DNA from: Dichotomopilus funicola
Lineage: Eukaryota > Ascomycota > Sordariomycetes > Sordariales > Chaetomiaceae
Direction: 5' to 3'
Length of the DNA stretch: 64,000 bases
Assembly: GCF_033296635.1 (NCBI RefSeq)
Contig: NW_026944032.1
Span: 464,464 to 528,463, forward strand
The translations under genes and the position numbers were made by a program. Shown in pieces: positions 1 through 8,945 of this stretch; within the stretch, counting starts at the first letter, position 1, and every line of letters starts with the position of its first letter. The notes beneath the pieces were generated by a model that worked only from the letters and a program-made list of their open reading frames with translations, was not told the origin of the DNA and did not search any database.

Positions 1-409
1 ATTTATCCAGCCGCCACCATTCCCTTCCCGGTATCCCGCAGAGCCGGCTTCCATCTCGGGAGTGAGGGGTCATTCATACTGTGTAAGTCACAATCACTGC
101 CCCTCCTTTGTGTGCCACCCTTTGTGTGCCACAGCACCAGGATTCGAGAACAACACATATCCGAGCTCCATCAGCGAGACCGGCGCTTTTGGGAACTGTG
201 TTATTCTCTGCGGGCTTTAACTTATAGGTTCACTTCCCTGCATCTCTGCAGTAGAACCGGTCGAAATCTCCAACCTCGAAACTCAAAACCGCCTGGGCCT
301 CTCCTGCGTTCTTCGGGTCTCTCCTGAGCTCTTCGAGTCTCTCTCTGGGTTTCTCTCTCTGGGTTTCTTCTAAATCTCTTAGAGTTTACACCCACTACAC
401 GTCACCACC
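1..409 (+). promoter_or_regulatory. Upstream region of the dihydroxyacetone kinase gene
   Basis: No convincing coding sequence is seen. A 13-base stretch (CTTTGTGTGCCAC) is tandemly repeated near 106-132. The 100 bases before the start codon at 410 are very pyrimidine-rich, with CTCT runs and a duplicated CTCTCTGGGTTT unit around 340-368. CT-rich leaders are common upstream of well-expressed genes in filamentous fungi, so this is probably the core promoter and 5' UTR. The start context CACCATGT fits a fungal Kozak site. Confidence 0.5.
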
Positions 410-2338
410 ATGTCAGACCGGCACCTCTTCACCACCCTCGAAGGGCTGGTCCCCAAAGCCCTCCGCGGCATAGTCGCCAGCAACCCGCGCCTCCGCCTCG
501 ACGAAACCAACCGCGTAGTCTTCGACTCGGCCGTCTCTGCCTCCCCCTCGCAAAAAAAAGTCAGCATAATCTCCGGCGGCGGCTCCGGCCATGAGCCCGC
601 CTGGTCCGGCTACGTCGGCACCAACATGCTGTCCGCCGCCGTAGCAGGCGACGTCTTTGCCTCACCGAGCACTAAACAAATCCTCGCTGCTATCGACGCC
701 GTCACCTCCTCCTCCTCCCCTTCCCAGGGAGTCTTACTCGTCATCACCAACTACACCGGCGACTGCCTACACTTCGGTCTAGCCGCGGAAAAGACCAAGG
801 CGCGCGGGATCCCGTGTCGGATGTTGATTTGCGGGGATGACGTTTCCATCGGGGGCAAGGCGTCTGGTGCGTCACAGTTGGTTGGGAGGAGGGGGTTGGC
901 GGGGCAGATTGGGGTGCTCAAGATCTTGGGCGCCGCGGCGAATGCCCCCTCGGGGCCAGCTACGCTGGATGGGCTGTATGGGCTAGGCACGGCGGTGAAT
1001 GCGCAAATTGTGAGTATTGCCGCTACGCTGGACCACTGCCATGTTCCCGGACGGACGGAGCATGGAGTGCTAGGGAAGGATGAAGTTGAGATCGGGACGG
1101 GACCGCATAATGAGCCTGGGTATAGGAAATTGAGTCCTGCGCCGACGGCGGAGGGGTTGGTGAGGGAGATATTGCGGTATTTGTTGGATGAGACGGATCC
1201 GGAGAGGGGGTATGTGCATTTTGCGGATGGGGATGAGACGGCGTTGTTGGTGAGTAATTTTGGGGGGATGTCGAATTTGGAGTTGGGCGGGTTGGTGGAT
1301 GAGTTGTTGGGGCAGTTGCTGGGGGAGTGGAAGATTGCGCCGGTGAGGGTGTATGCTGGGTGCTTGGAGACGTCGTTGAATGCGCCGGCGTTCTCGGTGT
1401 CGATTGTTAACTTGTCGGGTGTGGCCCGGACGGAGGGGATCCCGTACTCGCTGGATGATCTTAAGGGGTTTCTCGATACCCGGACTGATACTGCCTGGGA
1501 AGCGGTCGGCGCTGGATCACAGCATATCGGTTCAGCGGCTGTCCAACCTCGCGCATCTCAGATCGTCACCCCTACTACCTCCTCCTCTGCCTCGGAATCC
1601 CAGTCAACGCCCTCCCCAGCGAACGACCTCCTCGTCCCCCCCACCCAACTCACCACCGCCCTCCAACGCGCCTGCACCGCCCTCTCATCCGCCGAACCCG
1701 ACCTCACAAAATGGGACACCATCATGGGCGACGGCGACTGCGGGCTCACCCTGCAAACCGGCGCCCACGCCCTTCTCGACGCAGTCAACAACGACAAGAT
1801 AACCGCCACGGGATCCATCGTCACCGTCCTCGCAGCCGTCGAAGAAATAGTCGAGTCCCGCATGGGCGGAACCCTCGGCGGGATTCTCGGTATCTTCTTC
1901 GTCGCCCTCCGCCGGGCAGTTCAAGAGAATGTCCAACTCCAATCTATCGCTTCCGCCGCAGCCGAGGAGTTCGCCCCTCCCACTGCTTCCCCTTCCTCCT
2001 CGAACGAAGCGACCACCCGCATTCTAGCCACATCCCTCCTGTCCGCAGTCCACCACCTCTCGCAATACACCCCCGCCCAAGTCGGCGACCGCACAGTCAT
2101 GGACACGTTGATTCCTTTCGCGGAAGCGATGCATTCCGCCCAGAGTTTTGAGGCGGGCGTGAAAGCGGCTGTGGCGGGGGCCGAGAAGACGAGGACACTG
2201 AAGCCCAGGCTGGGGAGGGCGACGTATGTGGGTGTTGAGACGGGGGAGGATGGGAAGGTGGATTTGGTGCCTGATCCGGGGGCGTGGGGAGTTATGGTTG
2301 CTATTAGGGGGTTGTTGGAGGGGTTGGGGGAGGTGTAA
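410..2338 (+). CDS. DAK1: Dihydroxyacetone kinase (DhaK-DhaL fusion, ATP-dependent)
   Basis: This 642-residue protein has no intron. It should phosphorylate dihydroxyacetone, and possibly other short ketoses, with ATP to give DHAP in the cytosol. The N-terminal DhaK domain (about 1-340) carries GGGSGHEP at 56-63 and, near residue 205-214, the LDHCHVPG segment with the His that binds the ketone as a hemiaminal. A Ser/Pro-rich linker (about 385-410) leads to the C-terminal DhaL domain (about 420-635) with the Asp-rich Mg-ATP site MGDGDCG near 439. Length is slightly above the usual 580-610, mainly from the linker. The gene converges on the aldolase gene at 2817-3698, and a dehydrogenase follows. 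DhaK/DhaL kinases acting on erythrulose are known in bacteria, so the true substrate could be a C4 ketose. Confidence 0.95.
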   Translation: MSDRHLFTTLEGLVPKALRGIVASNPRLRLDETNRVVFDSAVSASPSQKKVSIISGGGSGHEPAWSGYVGTNMLSAAVAGDVFASPSTKQILAAIDAVTSSSSPSQGVLLVITNYTGDCLHFGLAAEKTKARGIPCRMLICGDDVSIGGKASGASQLVGRRGLAGQIGVLKILGAAANAPSGPATLDGLYGLGTAVNAQIVSIAATLDHCHVPGRTEHGVLGKDEVEIGTGPHNEPGYRKLSPAPTAEGLVREILRYLLDETDPERGYVHFADGDETALLVSNFGGMSNLELGGLVDELLGQLLGEWKIAPVRVYAGCLETSLNAPAFSVSIVNLSGVARTEGIPYSLDDLKGFLDTRTDTAWEAVGAGSQHIGSAAVQPRASQIVTPTTSSSASESQSTPSPANDLLVPPTQLTTALQRACTALSSAEPDLTKWDTIMGDGDCGLTLQTGAHALLDAVNNDKITATGSIVTVLAAVEEIVESRMGGTLGGILGIFFVALRRAVQENVQLQSIASAAAEEFAPPTASPSSSNEATTRILATSLLSAVHHLSQYTPAQVGDRTVMDTLIPFAEAMHSAQSFEAGVKAAVAGAEKTRTLKPRLGRATYVGVETGEDGKVDLVPDPGAWGVMVAIRGLLEGLGEV

Positions 2339-2816
2339 GTTATGGGGGCAGTATTTGGTGGGAGAAGAAGGATTAATGGTTTAATGCGTTTGAGTTAGTT
2401 TTAGTTATAATTAAGTGGTTAGTTTTGAGTTTTGAGATGTAACGTTATCGATACATAATCTCGCTGTGGCCAGAAAAAAGCGGCGGACCAAGTCCCTGGA
2501 TAACTGACTTGTCTACAAAAGTGAAAAAAGACTAAAAAAAATAAATCAAAAAAGTGAAAGAAGACAAAAAGAATAAATTAACCGGAATCTCTGAAGATTT
2601 GATCGATTGTTCATGGATTGGACTTGAGCTATCTGTTTTGGTCTGCCGCTTGTGTTGGCCACAGCGAGATAATGCAAGATTCCGCAACGTCAAGTAATAC
2701 ATGTTGAGTGTAATATAACTACGTCCAAATAAATTACCATGCTATTCACCCTTTAACAATTTTGACATCCTTTACTTCAGCACTGCAAGCTACCTACACA
2801 CATACAAACAGACAGA
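2339..2816. repeat. Convergent intergenic spacer with a 15-bp perfect inverted repeat
   Basis: This 478-base AT-rich spacer lies between the 3' ends of the kinase and aldolase genes. The sequence ATCTCGCTGTGGCCA (2458-2472) recurs as its exact reverse complement at 2656-2670. The two arms enclose about 183 bases of A-rich DNA (AAAAAAGACTAAAAAA-type runs). It could be a tiny MITE-like insertion or simply 3' UTR and terminator sequence of two convergent genes. No clear target-site duplication is visible and no gene is seen. Confidence 0.5.
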
Positions 2817-3698
2817 CTACGCCTTGACATCCCCCGCGCGCCCCTTACTCCCCAACCACAAACAATACCGCTCAATCGCCTCCTGCATCGCATCCGTGCC
2901 CGCCTCAATCACCCGTGTCAACGGCTTCCCCTGCATCTCCGCCTGCACCCGCGCATAGTGATTATTCATGCCCTTATTGATATTGACCTTGGTCACCCCC
3001 GCCGCCATGCACTTCCGAAAGATCTCCTCATCAAACGGGTCCGCCCCGTGCAGTACCAGCCTCACGCGCTCCCCAACCCGCTCGTTGATCGCCTGCAGCC
3101 GCTCATACTCCAGCTGGATCCCGCGCGGGCCGTACTCGCCGTGCACGTTGCCGAACGCGGGAGCGAGCAGGTCGATGCCTGTGTTGACGAAGGTCTCCGC
3201 CTCGTCGGGGGTGGTCAGGAGACCCTCCAGGTCGGCTGTTTCGGCTACGCCGTCCTCGCCGCCTTCGATCCGGCCCGGTTCTGCTTCGGCTGCGATCCCC
3301 CGCTCGTGGCAGTACTTGACCAGTTCCGCGGTGAGCGCGAGGTTCTCGTCGCGCTCGTAGTGGCTCATGTCGCACATGATGCTGTCGAAGCCGGGCTCGA
3401 TGTTGGCCGCGCGGCGGACCAGTTCGGGGGTCTGGCAGTGGTCGAGGTGCAGCGACACGGGGACGGAGGCCGAGTGCGCGGCTTCGGCAGCGGCTTTGAC
3501 GAGCGCGTCGCCGGCGTATTCGATGGCCCAGGGGAAGAGCAGAACCATGGCGGGGGAGTTGGCCGCTTCGGCTGCGCGCACCGTCGCGATGATGGATTCC
3601 ATGTTGTAGCAGCACATCGCGGGGATGGCGTACCCTCCGGCCTTGGCCGCGTTGAGGATCGCCATCGTGCGGTTCTGCGCGAGCGGTGGGCGGGGCAT
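2817..3698 (-). CDS. Class II ketose-bisphosphate aldolase (fructose/tagatose-bisphosphate aldolase family)
   Basis: This 293-residue zinc aldolase has no intron. The family reversibly cleaves ketose phosphates to DHAP and an aldehyde. The expected metal and substrate residues are all visible: LHLDHC with the first zinc His (about residue 84), the FGNVHGEYG segment and the LVLHGADPF segment with the other two zinc His residues, and KVNINKGMN near the C-terminus for phosphate binding. It is shorter than housekeeping fungal FBA (about 360 residues) and looks more like the GatY/KbaY or 'ketose-bisphosphate aldolase' group, so it is probably not the glycolytic enzyme. It diverges from the dehydrogenase at 4629 and converges on DAK, which suggests a shared catabolic pathway. 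The substrate is not known from sequence. Confidence 0.88.
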   Translation of the reverse strand: MPRPPLAQNRTMAILNAAKAGGYAIPAMCCYNMESIIATVRAAEAANSPAMVLLFPWAIEYAGDALVKAAAEAAHSASVPVSLHLDHCQTPELVRRAANIEPGFDSIMCDMSHYERDENLALTAELVKYCHERGIAAEAEPGRIEGGEDGVAETADLEGLLTTPDEAETFVNTGIDLLAPAFGNVHGEYGPRGIQLEYERLQAINERVGERVRLVLHGADPFDEEIFRKCMAAGVTKVNINKGMNNHYARVQAEMQGKPLTRVIEAGTDAMQEAIERYCLWLGSKGRAGDVKA

Positions 3699-4628
3699 TT
3701 TGGCGGTCTTTGTTATGGCTGTTGATGGCTAAGAGAGAAGACGTGGTGTTGACTGAGAACTCGACGACTGCGACTCGACGTGTAAGTGACGAGAAACCCC
3801 AAACTACCGAGCAACACTGACGGGCGAACTTATCCGAACCGCCTGCCGACCATGCAACCGAAAGCTCGTTAATACCTCAAAGCACTCACAAAAGATCGAT
3901 AAACCGGACCATCAAAGAATTACTCTAACACCCACTCACCACTCTCCCACTGCCACCCGCCGCTCTCGGCTTGCCGGTTCGGGGTCTGAGGGGCTCGCCC
4001 ACCATGTCCACTTCTCCATCTCCACACCTGCCGCCAAGCCGTCAAGTGGCTGCCGTTCGGGTGCTGGTGCAACGCCAGTTTAGCCGGAATGCGCAGAAGT
4101 GGACGCCGTGGGTACCGTGGGGTACGGGAGCGACGTCATTATTGGCCCCTCAGTTTGGCATGTCAACGACACGAAATGGAGTCTTTTTTTAACCTACGGA
4201 TAGAGTTCGTTTGAACGCGGCTGTGGGCGGGAAGCGGGGTGTCGGTGTGACGGCGGGGTGAGGGCGGAGTTTTGGCATCGAAAGATCGAGACCCCTTTTT
4301 CTCGTACTTGTCGGGTTATGTGTTACTGTGGACTTTGACTTCACCCGGTGAGCCGGGTGAGTCGCCGGCTTCGGGGGGCCACCTTCGGTCTAAGTTGCCG
4401 CGAGCTGAGCGATACGGGCCGACTCGCGGTAGTTTTGCTTTGCTCGCTCGAACTGGCTTGCGTTTGAGAACGGGCGGCTGTTGTTACTCGCATACCTCAC
4501 CTCGTCTGTCTCGTACTTTCACGATACCACAACACAACACAGCTCTTACCTTCAGCAAACCCACACACTGAAGCATCGAAACACCGAAACACAACACATA
4601 CACAAACATAGACACACACACGCACACC
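3699..4628. promoter_or_regulatory. Divergent promoter between the aldolase and dehydrogenase genes, with a palindrome
   Basis: This 930-base region separates two genes transcribed away from each other. A perfect inverted repeat, TCACCCGG-TGAG-CCGGGTGA, lies at 4341-4360, followed by another CCGG at about 4365. CGG-type half-sites are what fungal Zn2Cys6 regulators usually bind. The last 100 bases before the start at 4629 are rich in ACACA repeats and probably form the 5' UTR. The short open frames here show no family resemblance. The regulatory role is inferred. Confidence 0.45.
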
Positions 4629-5960
4629 ATGTCTGAACAACCCCCCATCGCCTTTATCGGCCTCGGCGCCATGGGCTTCGGCATGGCCACCCACCTCGTC
4701 AAACGCGGCTACCCCGTCACCGGCTTCGACGTTTGGGCCCCGACTCTCGAACGCTTCCAGGCCGCCGGCGGCCACGCCGCCACGACCCCCGCCGCCGCCG
4801 TCGCCGACAAGCCTTTCTGCGTCTGCATGGTCGCCACTGCCCAACAGGCCCAGGCCGTGCTCCTCGAAGGGCCCGACGCAGCCGTGCCAGCTTTACCGCA
4901 GGGCGCTGCTTTGCTCCTGTGCTCGACCGTGCCATGCGATTACGTCCAGTCGCTCGAGCGGCAGCTTGTCGAGGCCGGTCGCGGAGATATTTTGCTGGTG
5001 GATGCGCCTGTGTCGGGGGGTGCCGCACGCGCGGCCGAGGGCACCTTGTCCATCATGGCTGGGCTGTCTGAGGCTGCGGAGGCAAAGGCGAAGCCGATCC
5101 TGTTGGAACTAGCCGACCCGGCGAAGCTGTTCATCGTGCCCGGTGGTGTTGGCGGCGGGAGCAACCTCAAGATGGTCCACCAGGTGCTAGCGGCGTGCCA
5201 GATCCTGGCCGCATCCGAGGCGATGGGCTTCGCACAGGCGCTCGGGCTGGACCTAGCCGTCGCGCAAAAGGCCGTCGAGCAGTCTGACGCGTGGAACTTT
5301 ATGTTTGAGCACCGCACACCGCGCATGCTGACCCAGTTCAAGCCCATCGCCAGCGCTGTCAACATCATCGTCAAGGACACCAAGATCATCACCGCCGAGG
5401 CCCGCCGCAGCGGGTTCCCTGTGCCCATGACCACCCGCGCCGAGGAGGGGTACCAGCAGGCCGTCGACAAGGGCTACGGCCTGGACGACGACAGCAGCCT
5501 GCTGCGCTTGTACACCGAGGTGCCGCGGGACGGCGCCCAAGAGAGCTCCGCCCAAACGGACGAGGCGAAACTAGCGCTCGTTATTGACCTGCTCAAGGCC
5601 ATCAACCTGTGCGCCGCGGCCGAGTCGCTGTCCTTCTCGAGCGCCGTCGGCCTTGATCTCGACCAGGTCCTGAACCTGTGTGTTGACGCCGCGGGGGCTA
5701 GCAAGGGGCTCAAGGTCCACGGCCCGGGTCTCATCAGCGCCATCAACGCCGGTGCCGAGTCGAAGAGCTGGGGCCCCAAGGAGGGCGAGCCGACTGTTGA
5801 GGAGTTTGCCAACAAGCTGGGGGCTGCGTTGCTCGAGGCTGGGCGGGTAAAGGTGTCCCTGCCATTGGGAGCGAAAGCCCTGGAGATTTTTGGTCAGGCG
5901 TCCAAATTTGGGTCGAACCTCGGCGTGACGTCGATTGTGAATGTGTGGCCGAGAAAGTAG
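4629..5960 (+). CDS. NAD(P)-dependent beta-hydroxyacid dehydrogenase with duplicated C-terminal domain (HIBADH / L-threonate dehydrogenase-like)
   Basis: This 443-residue protein has no intron. Residues 7-165 form a Rossmann domain with GLGAMG at 11-16. The family substrate loop DAPVSGG is at 125-131, and the catalytic Lys sits in GGGSNLKMVHQ (K181). A normal 3-hydroxyisobutyrate dehydrogenase ends near residue 300. Here a second helical C-terminal domain follows (about 312-443, from the AKLALVIDLLKA segment), as in fungal and bacterial LtnD-like or fused tetronate enzymes. The reaction is expected to be oxidation of a 3-hydroxy or 2,3-dihydroxy acid such as threonate, or reduction of tartronate semialdehyde. 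It is divergent from the aldolase and next to DAK, which supports sugar-acid breakdown. Confidence 0.85.
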   Translation: MSEQPPIAFIGLGAMGFGMATHLVKRGYPVTGFDVWAPTLERFQAAGGHAATTPAAAVADKPFCVCMVATAQQAQAVLLEGPDAAVPALPQGAALLLCSTVPCDYVQSLERQLVEAGRGDILLVDAPVSGGAARAAEGTLSIMAGLSEAAEAKAKPILLELADPAKLFIVPGGVGGGSNLKMVHQVLAACQILAASEAMGFAQALGLDLAVAQKAVEQSDAWNFMFEHRTPRMLTQFKPIASAVNIIVKDTKIITAEARRSGFPVPMTTRAEEGYQQAVDKGYGLDDDSSLLRLYTEVPRDGAQESSAQTDEAKLALVIDLLKAINLCAAAESLSFSSAVGLDLDQVLNLCVDAAGASKGLKVHGPGLISAINAGAESKSWGPKEGEPTVEEFANKLGAALLEAGRVKVSLPLGAKALEIFGQASKFGSNLGVTSIVNVWPRK

Positions 5961-6629
5961 TTGTGTCCGTAAAGAGTGTCAATTTCTGTCGTGTATCGTC
6001 AAGCTTCTAAAATTTTAGCATAATTTAAGGCATTTCTTTCGTCTCAACCGTAACCTTTGAAACGTATTGGACCAAAATCGAGCCTTCCGAGCTGTTGGGC
6101 TTGCCTTCTGTCCACAGTATTTTCCATACTGTATGACGAAGTTGACAGGTTACCCTTAGCAAGCCTTAGATTACAAGGAATCCATTTTGTCGATTAGAGT
6201 AGGTATTTGAGAGTTTTTTGGTGGCCTTTTGGAGGAAAAGGGAAAGAACGCGTTGATGCAAAAAGCGTGTTAAGCACTTGCCCCACCTTCCCTTTCTTGA
6301 TATTAAACCCCATTCGCGACGCGTTCGTTCCCAAAGCACCTGATCACGAGACAGTCTCTGCATGAGAAATAACCTTTTCTTTCCGATTTAGTTGCTCAAA
6401 TCCCGTACTGTGTAAACCAGCTAGATAATACGGAGAAGCACGATCTATTTCTATAATTGGGCTTCATTTGGCCTCCTCCTCCCCATTTTGCGCTAAATTA
6501 TTCACTCATCTATCCGCCACTCTCAGACGCCTACGCAGCATCCCACCGTCTCCCACAACACTGTATGACTGACCATACAACACCAGCTTCCGCTTCCTCA
6601 ACTCTTCTCTCATATCCTCATTCTTCGGG
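5961..6629. other. Intergenic region upstream of dim-5
   Basis: This holds the 3' flank of the dehydrogenase gene and the promoter of the histone methyltransferase gene. Short open frames on both strands show no recognisable domains. Nothing else is seen. Confidence 0.5.
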
Positions 6630-7696
6630 ATGGAGGCGGCCCTTCGCCCCCACTTTATGACACACGGGCTGCCAACTGTATGAACCCCCACCCAACGTCA
6701 GATCCCCCTTAGCATTAATACTTCCGCCAGGCAGACCCAGCGGAGACGGACAAGTGCCACTGGTGCCAGCTCCGGTCCTTCGCTACCCATAAAACCCTTC
6801 CTGTCAGCATTTTCAACGACTTGAACGATGAGGTGGTTAACCCCAAGTTCCGATTCATCGAAGAATCCGAGCTCACCCCGGACGTGCCCGTGGCCGAGGA
6901 CTCGTTCCGCGCCGGCTGTAACTGCACCGACGACAAAGAATGCATGTACAGCACCTGCCAATGTCTCGACGAGATGGACCCAGACAGCGACGAGGACGAT
7001 GACCAGGACTTCACCTCCACAGCAACCAACCGACGGAAACGCTTTGCCTACCACTCCAAGGGCCACCGGGCCGGCCTGCTCCGGCGCAGGATCCTCATGA
7101 GCCGCGAGCCCATCTACGAATGCCACGAAGGCTGCAGCTGCTCGCTAGCCTGCCCCAACCGGGTCGTCCAGCGCGGCCGTACCGTGCCGCTGCAAATTTT
7201 CCGGACTGAAGACCGCGGCTGGGGCGTGCGCAGCGGCCACGACATCCAGCGGGGCCAGTTTGTCGACCGCTACCTCGGTGAGGTCATTACGAGCGAGGAG
7301 GCCGACCGCCGGCGTGCCGAGTCGACTATTTCCCGCCGCAAGGACGTCTATCTCTTTGCCCTAGACAAGTTCTCGGACCCGGACTCGCCGGACCCCCTGC
7401 TAGCGGCCGCGGCGTTTGAGGTCGACGGGGAGTGGAAGAGCGGGCCGACCCGGTTCATCAACCACAGCTGCGAGCCCAACATGCGTATATTTGCGCGTGT
7501 TGGCGACCACGCGGACAAGCATATTCACGACCTGGCGCTGTTTGCCATTCGGGATATTCCCGCGGGCGAGGAGCTGACGTTCGACTACGTGGATGGGCAA
7601 GGCAGTATGGACACGGATGCGGATGACCCGTCCAAGGTTAAGGATATGACGAAGTGCAAATGTGGTACCAAGAGCTGTAGGGGATTTTTGTGGTGA
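6630..7696 (+). CDS. dim-5: Histone H3 lysine-9 methyltransferase DIM-5/Clr4 (KMT1)
   Basis: There are two exons, 6630-6677 and 6731-7696 (intron 53 bases), giving 337 residues; Neurospora DIM-5 is of similar size. The start was chosen because the short first exon encodes MEAALRPHF, which resembles the DIM-5 N-terminus, and it joins in phase to the DKCHWCQ segment. Domains run pre-SET (Cys cluster CNC...CMYSTCQC and CHEGCSCSLACPN), SET (GWGVRSG, YLGEVI, RFINHSCEPN, ELTFDY) and post-SET (CKCGTKSCRGFLW), so all the zinc-binding Cys groups are kept. The Phe in LTFDY is the switch residue that allows di- and trimethylation in DIM-5. The enzyme writes H3K9me3 in the nucleus; in Neurospora this mark directs DNA methylation of RIP-mutated repeats. 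Confidence 0.94.
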
Positions 7697-8945
7697 GCTG
7701 GGGAGATTTCACAGCGAAATCTTCTGCTCTTGTCAGGTCCTGGTATGTATGAGCCTGGATATCACTCACTTTGGTTGACCTGGGTGATATTTCTGGAAAA
7801 TATCCGCCAACTTCCAAACTTCAATGGGAAACCCAAACCATGTGAGCAATCATACCACCCTCAACCCTACCCGTCCCTCCATCGCATCATCCCGTGCCCG
7901 TCAATATTGAATGATGGGAGGGTGGATATCATGTGTCAACGGGCGCTGCCGTGACCGAAATTCGCCCTTTGCCCGATTCCGCCTAGCGTAACCACACCTC
8001 CCCAAAGTGCTTCATCGTGCAGATCTCGTTTCCTGGGTTGCCTGCTCTGGACTCGGCCACCTTGTGTTCCCACACCTTTGTCGACAGCATCCCCAACGTC
8101 ATTCCACTAGAGGTCTTTCGTGCCCTTTGGTACACCTACAACTAGAGTGCCAGTTTCTCGAGCGTCTCGTTCCACAATAAGAATCCGATTTCCCTCAAAA
8201 AGATCGGTCAAATTTCGGGACTTTTTTTACTTTCTTTTTTCTTTCTTTCTCCCCCAACCTTATCTCGTTTCCGCCCGCGCCATGGTGCAGGCACCGAGCT
8301 AGGGATCAGCGGTTTTGGCGTTCGCCGGCCTCGCCGTCTTGCTCATGGTCCGGCCTCTCCAAGTGGTCGGGACCAACTAAACCCCACAGGGGGGCCGCTG
8401 CGCGCCATCCACCCACCACCTGAAAGGCCCTGACCCCGGCTCGGCTAGGCCAAGCGAAGGTCGGGCCAAAAATGCACACGGGCCACAAGCCCACTGACCA
8501 CACTGTAATTGGGTGGGGTCCTGCAACTCACGAGAGACAAACATTCATCCATCCACCGGCTTGCCATCCATTTTGTTCCTTCCTAGCATTGTTTTCATGC
8601 GTTTTATTCGAGGTTGTCTGCCTCCTCTGGTTTGTCGGAAGGAAATTCGGAACCGGTGATTTTCACTGCAGACGTAAGCAACAGTGCGATTTGTTGCAGT
8701 ACCTGCATTTTTCTATCCTTCCCTTTTCCTCGAACAACTCGCGAGGAAACATTTCATCACCTCACGATTCAGCGGGTCAAAGCACAAGACAGCCAAGAGC
8801 TCGAAAAGTTGGCAAGATCCAATTTGAGTCAGCATAAAACGCCGAATCCATCGCCGCCATGAATTAGTTATCCAAGCGGCTGGACCGAGCTGCCAAAAGG
8901 GTGCGACAAAGAGTACAAAGCACAACTGAGCGACGATCAAACGAG
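7697..8945. other. Intergenic region between dim-5 and the UBTD-like gene
   Basis: About 1.25 kb without a supportable gene. It should hold the dim-5 3' UTR and the promoter and long 5' UTR of the next gene, whose coding sequence starts with a single ATG at 8946. A pyrimidine-rich run is present at 8220-8260. Open frames here lack any recognisable domain. Confidence 0.45.

Noticed and set aside
2958..3725. 255-codon plus-strand open frame opposite the aldolase
   Set aside because: Shadow of the aldolase gene; the minus-strand protein has all catalytic motifs.
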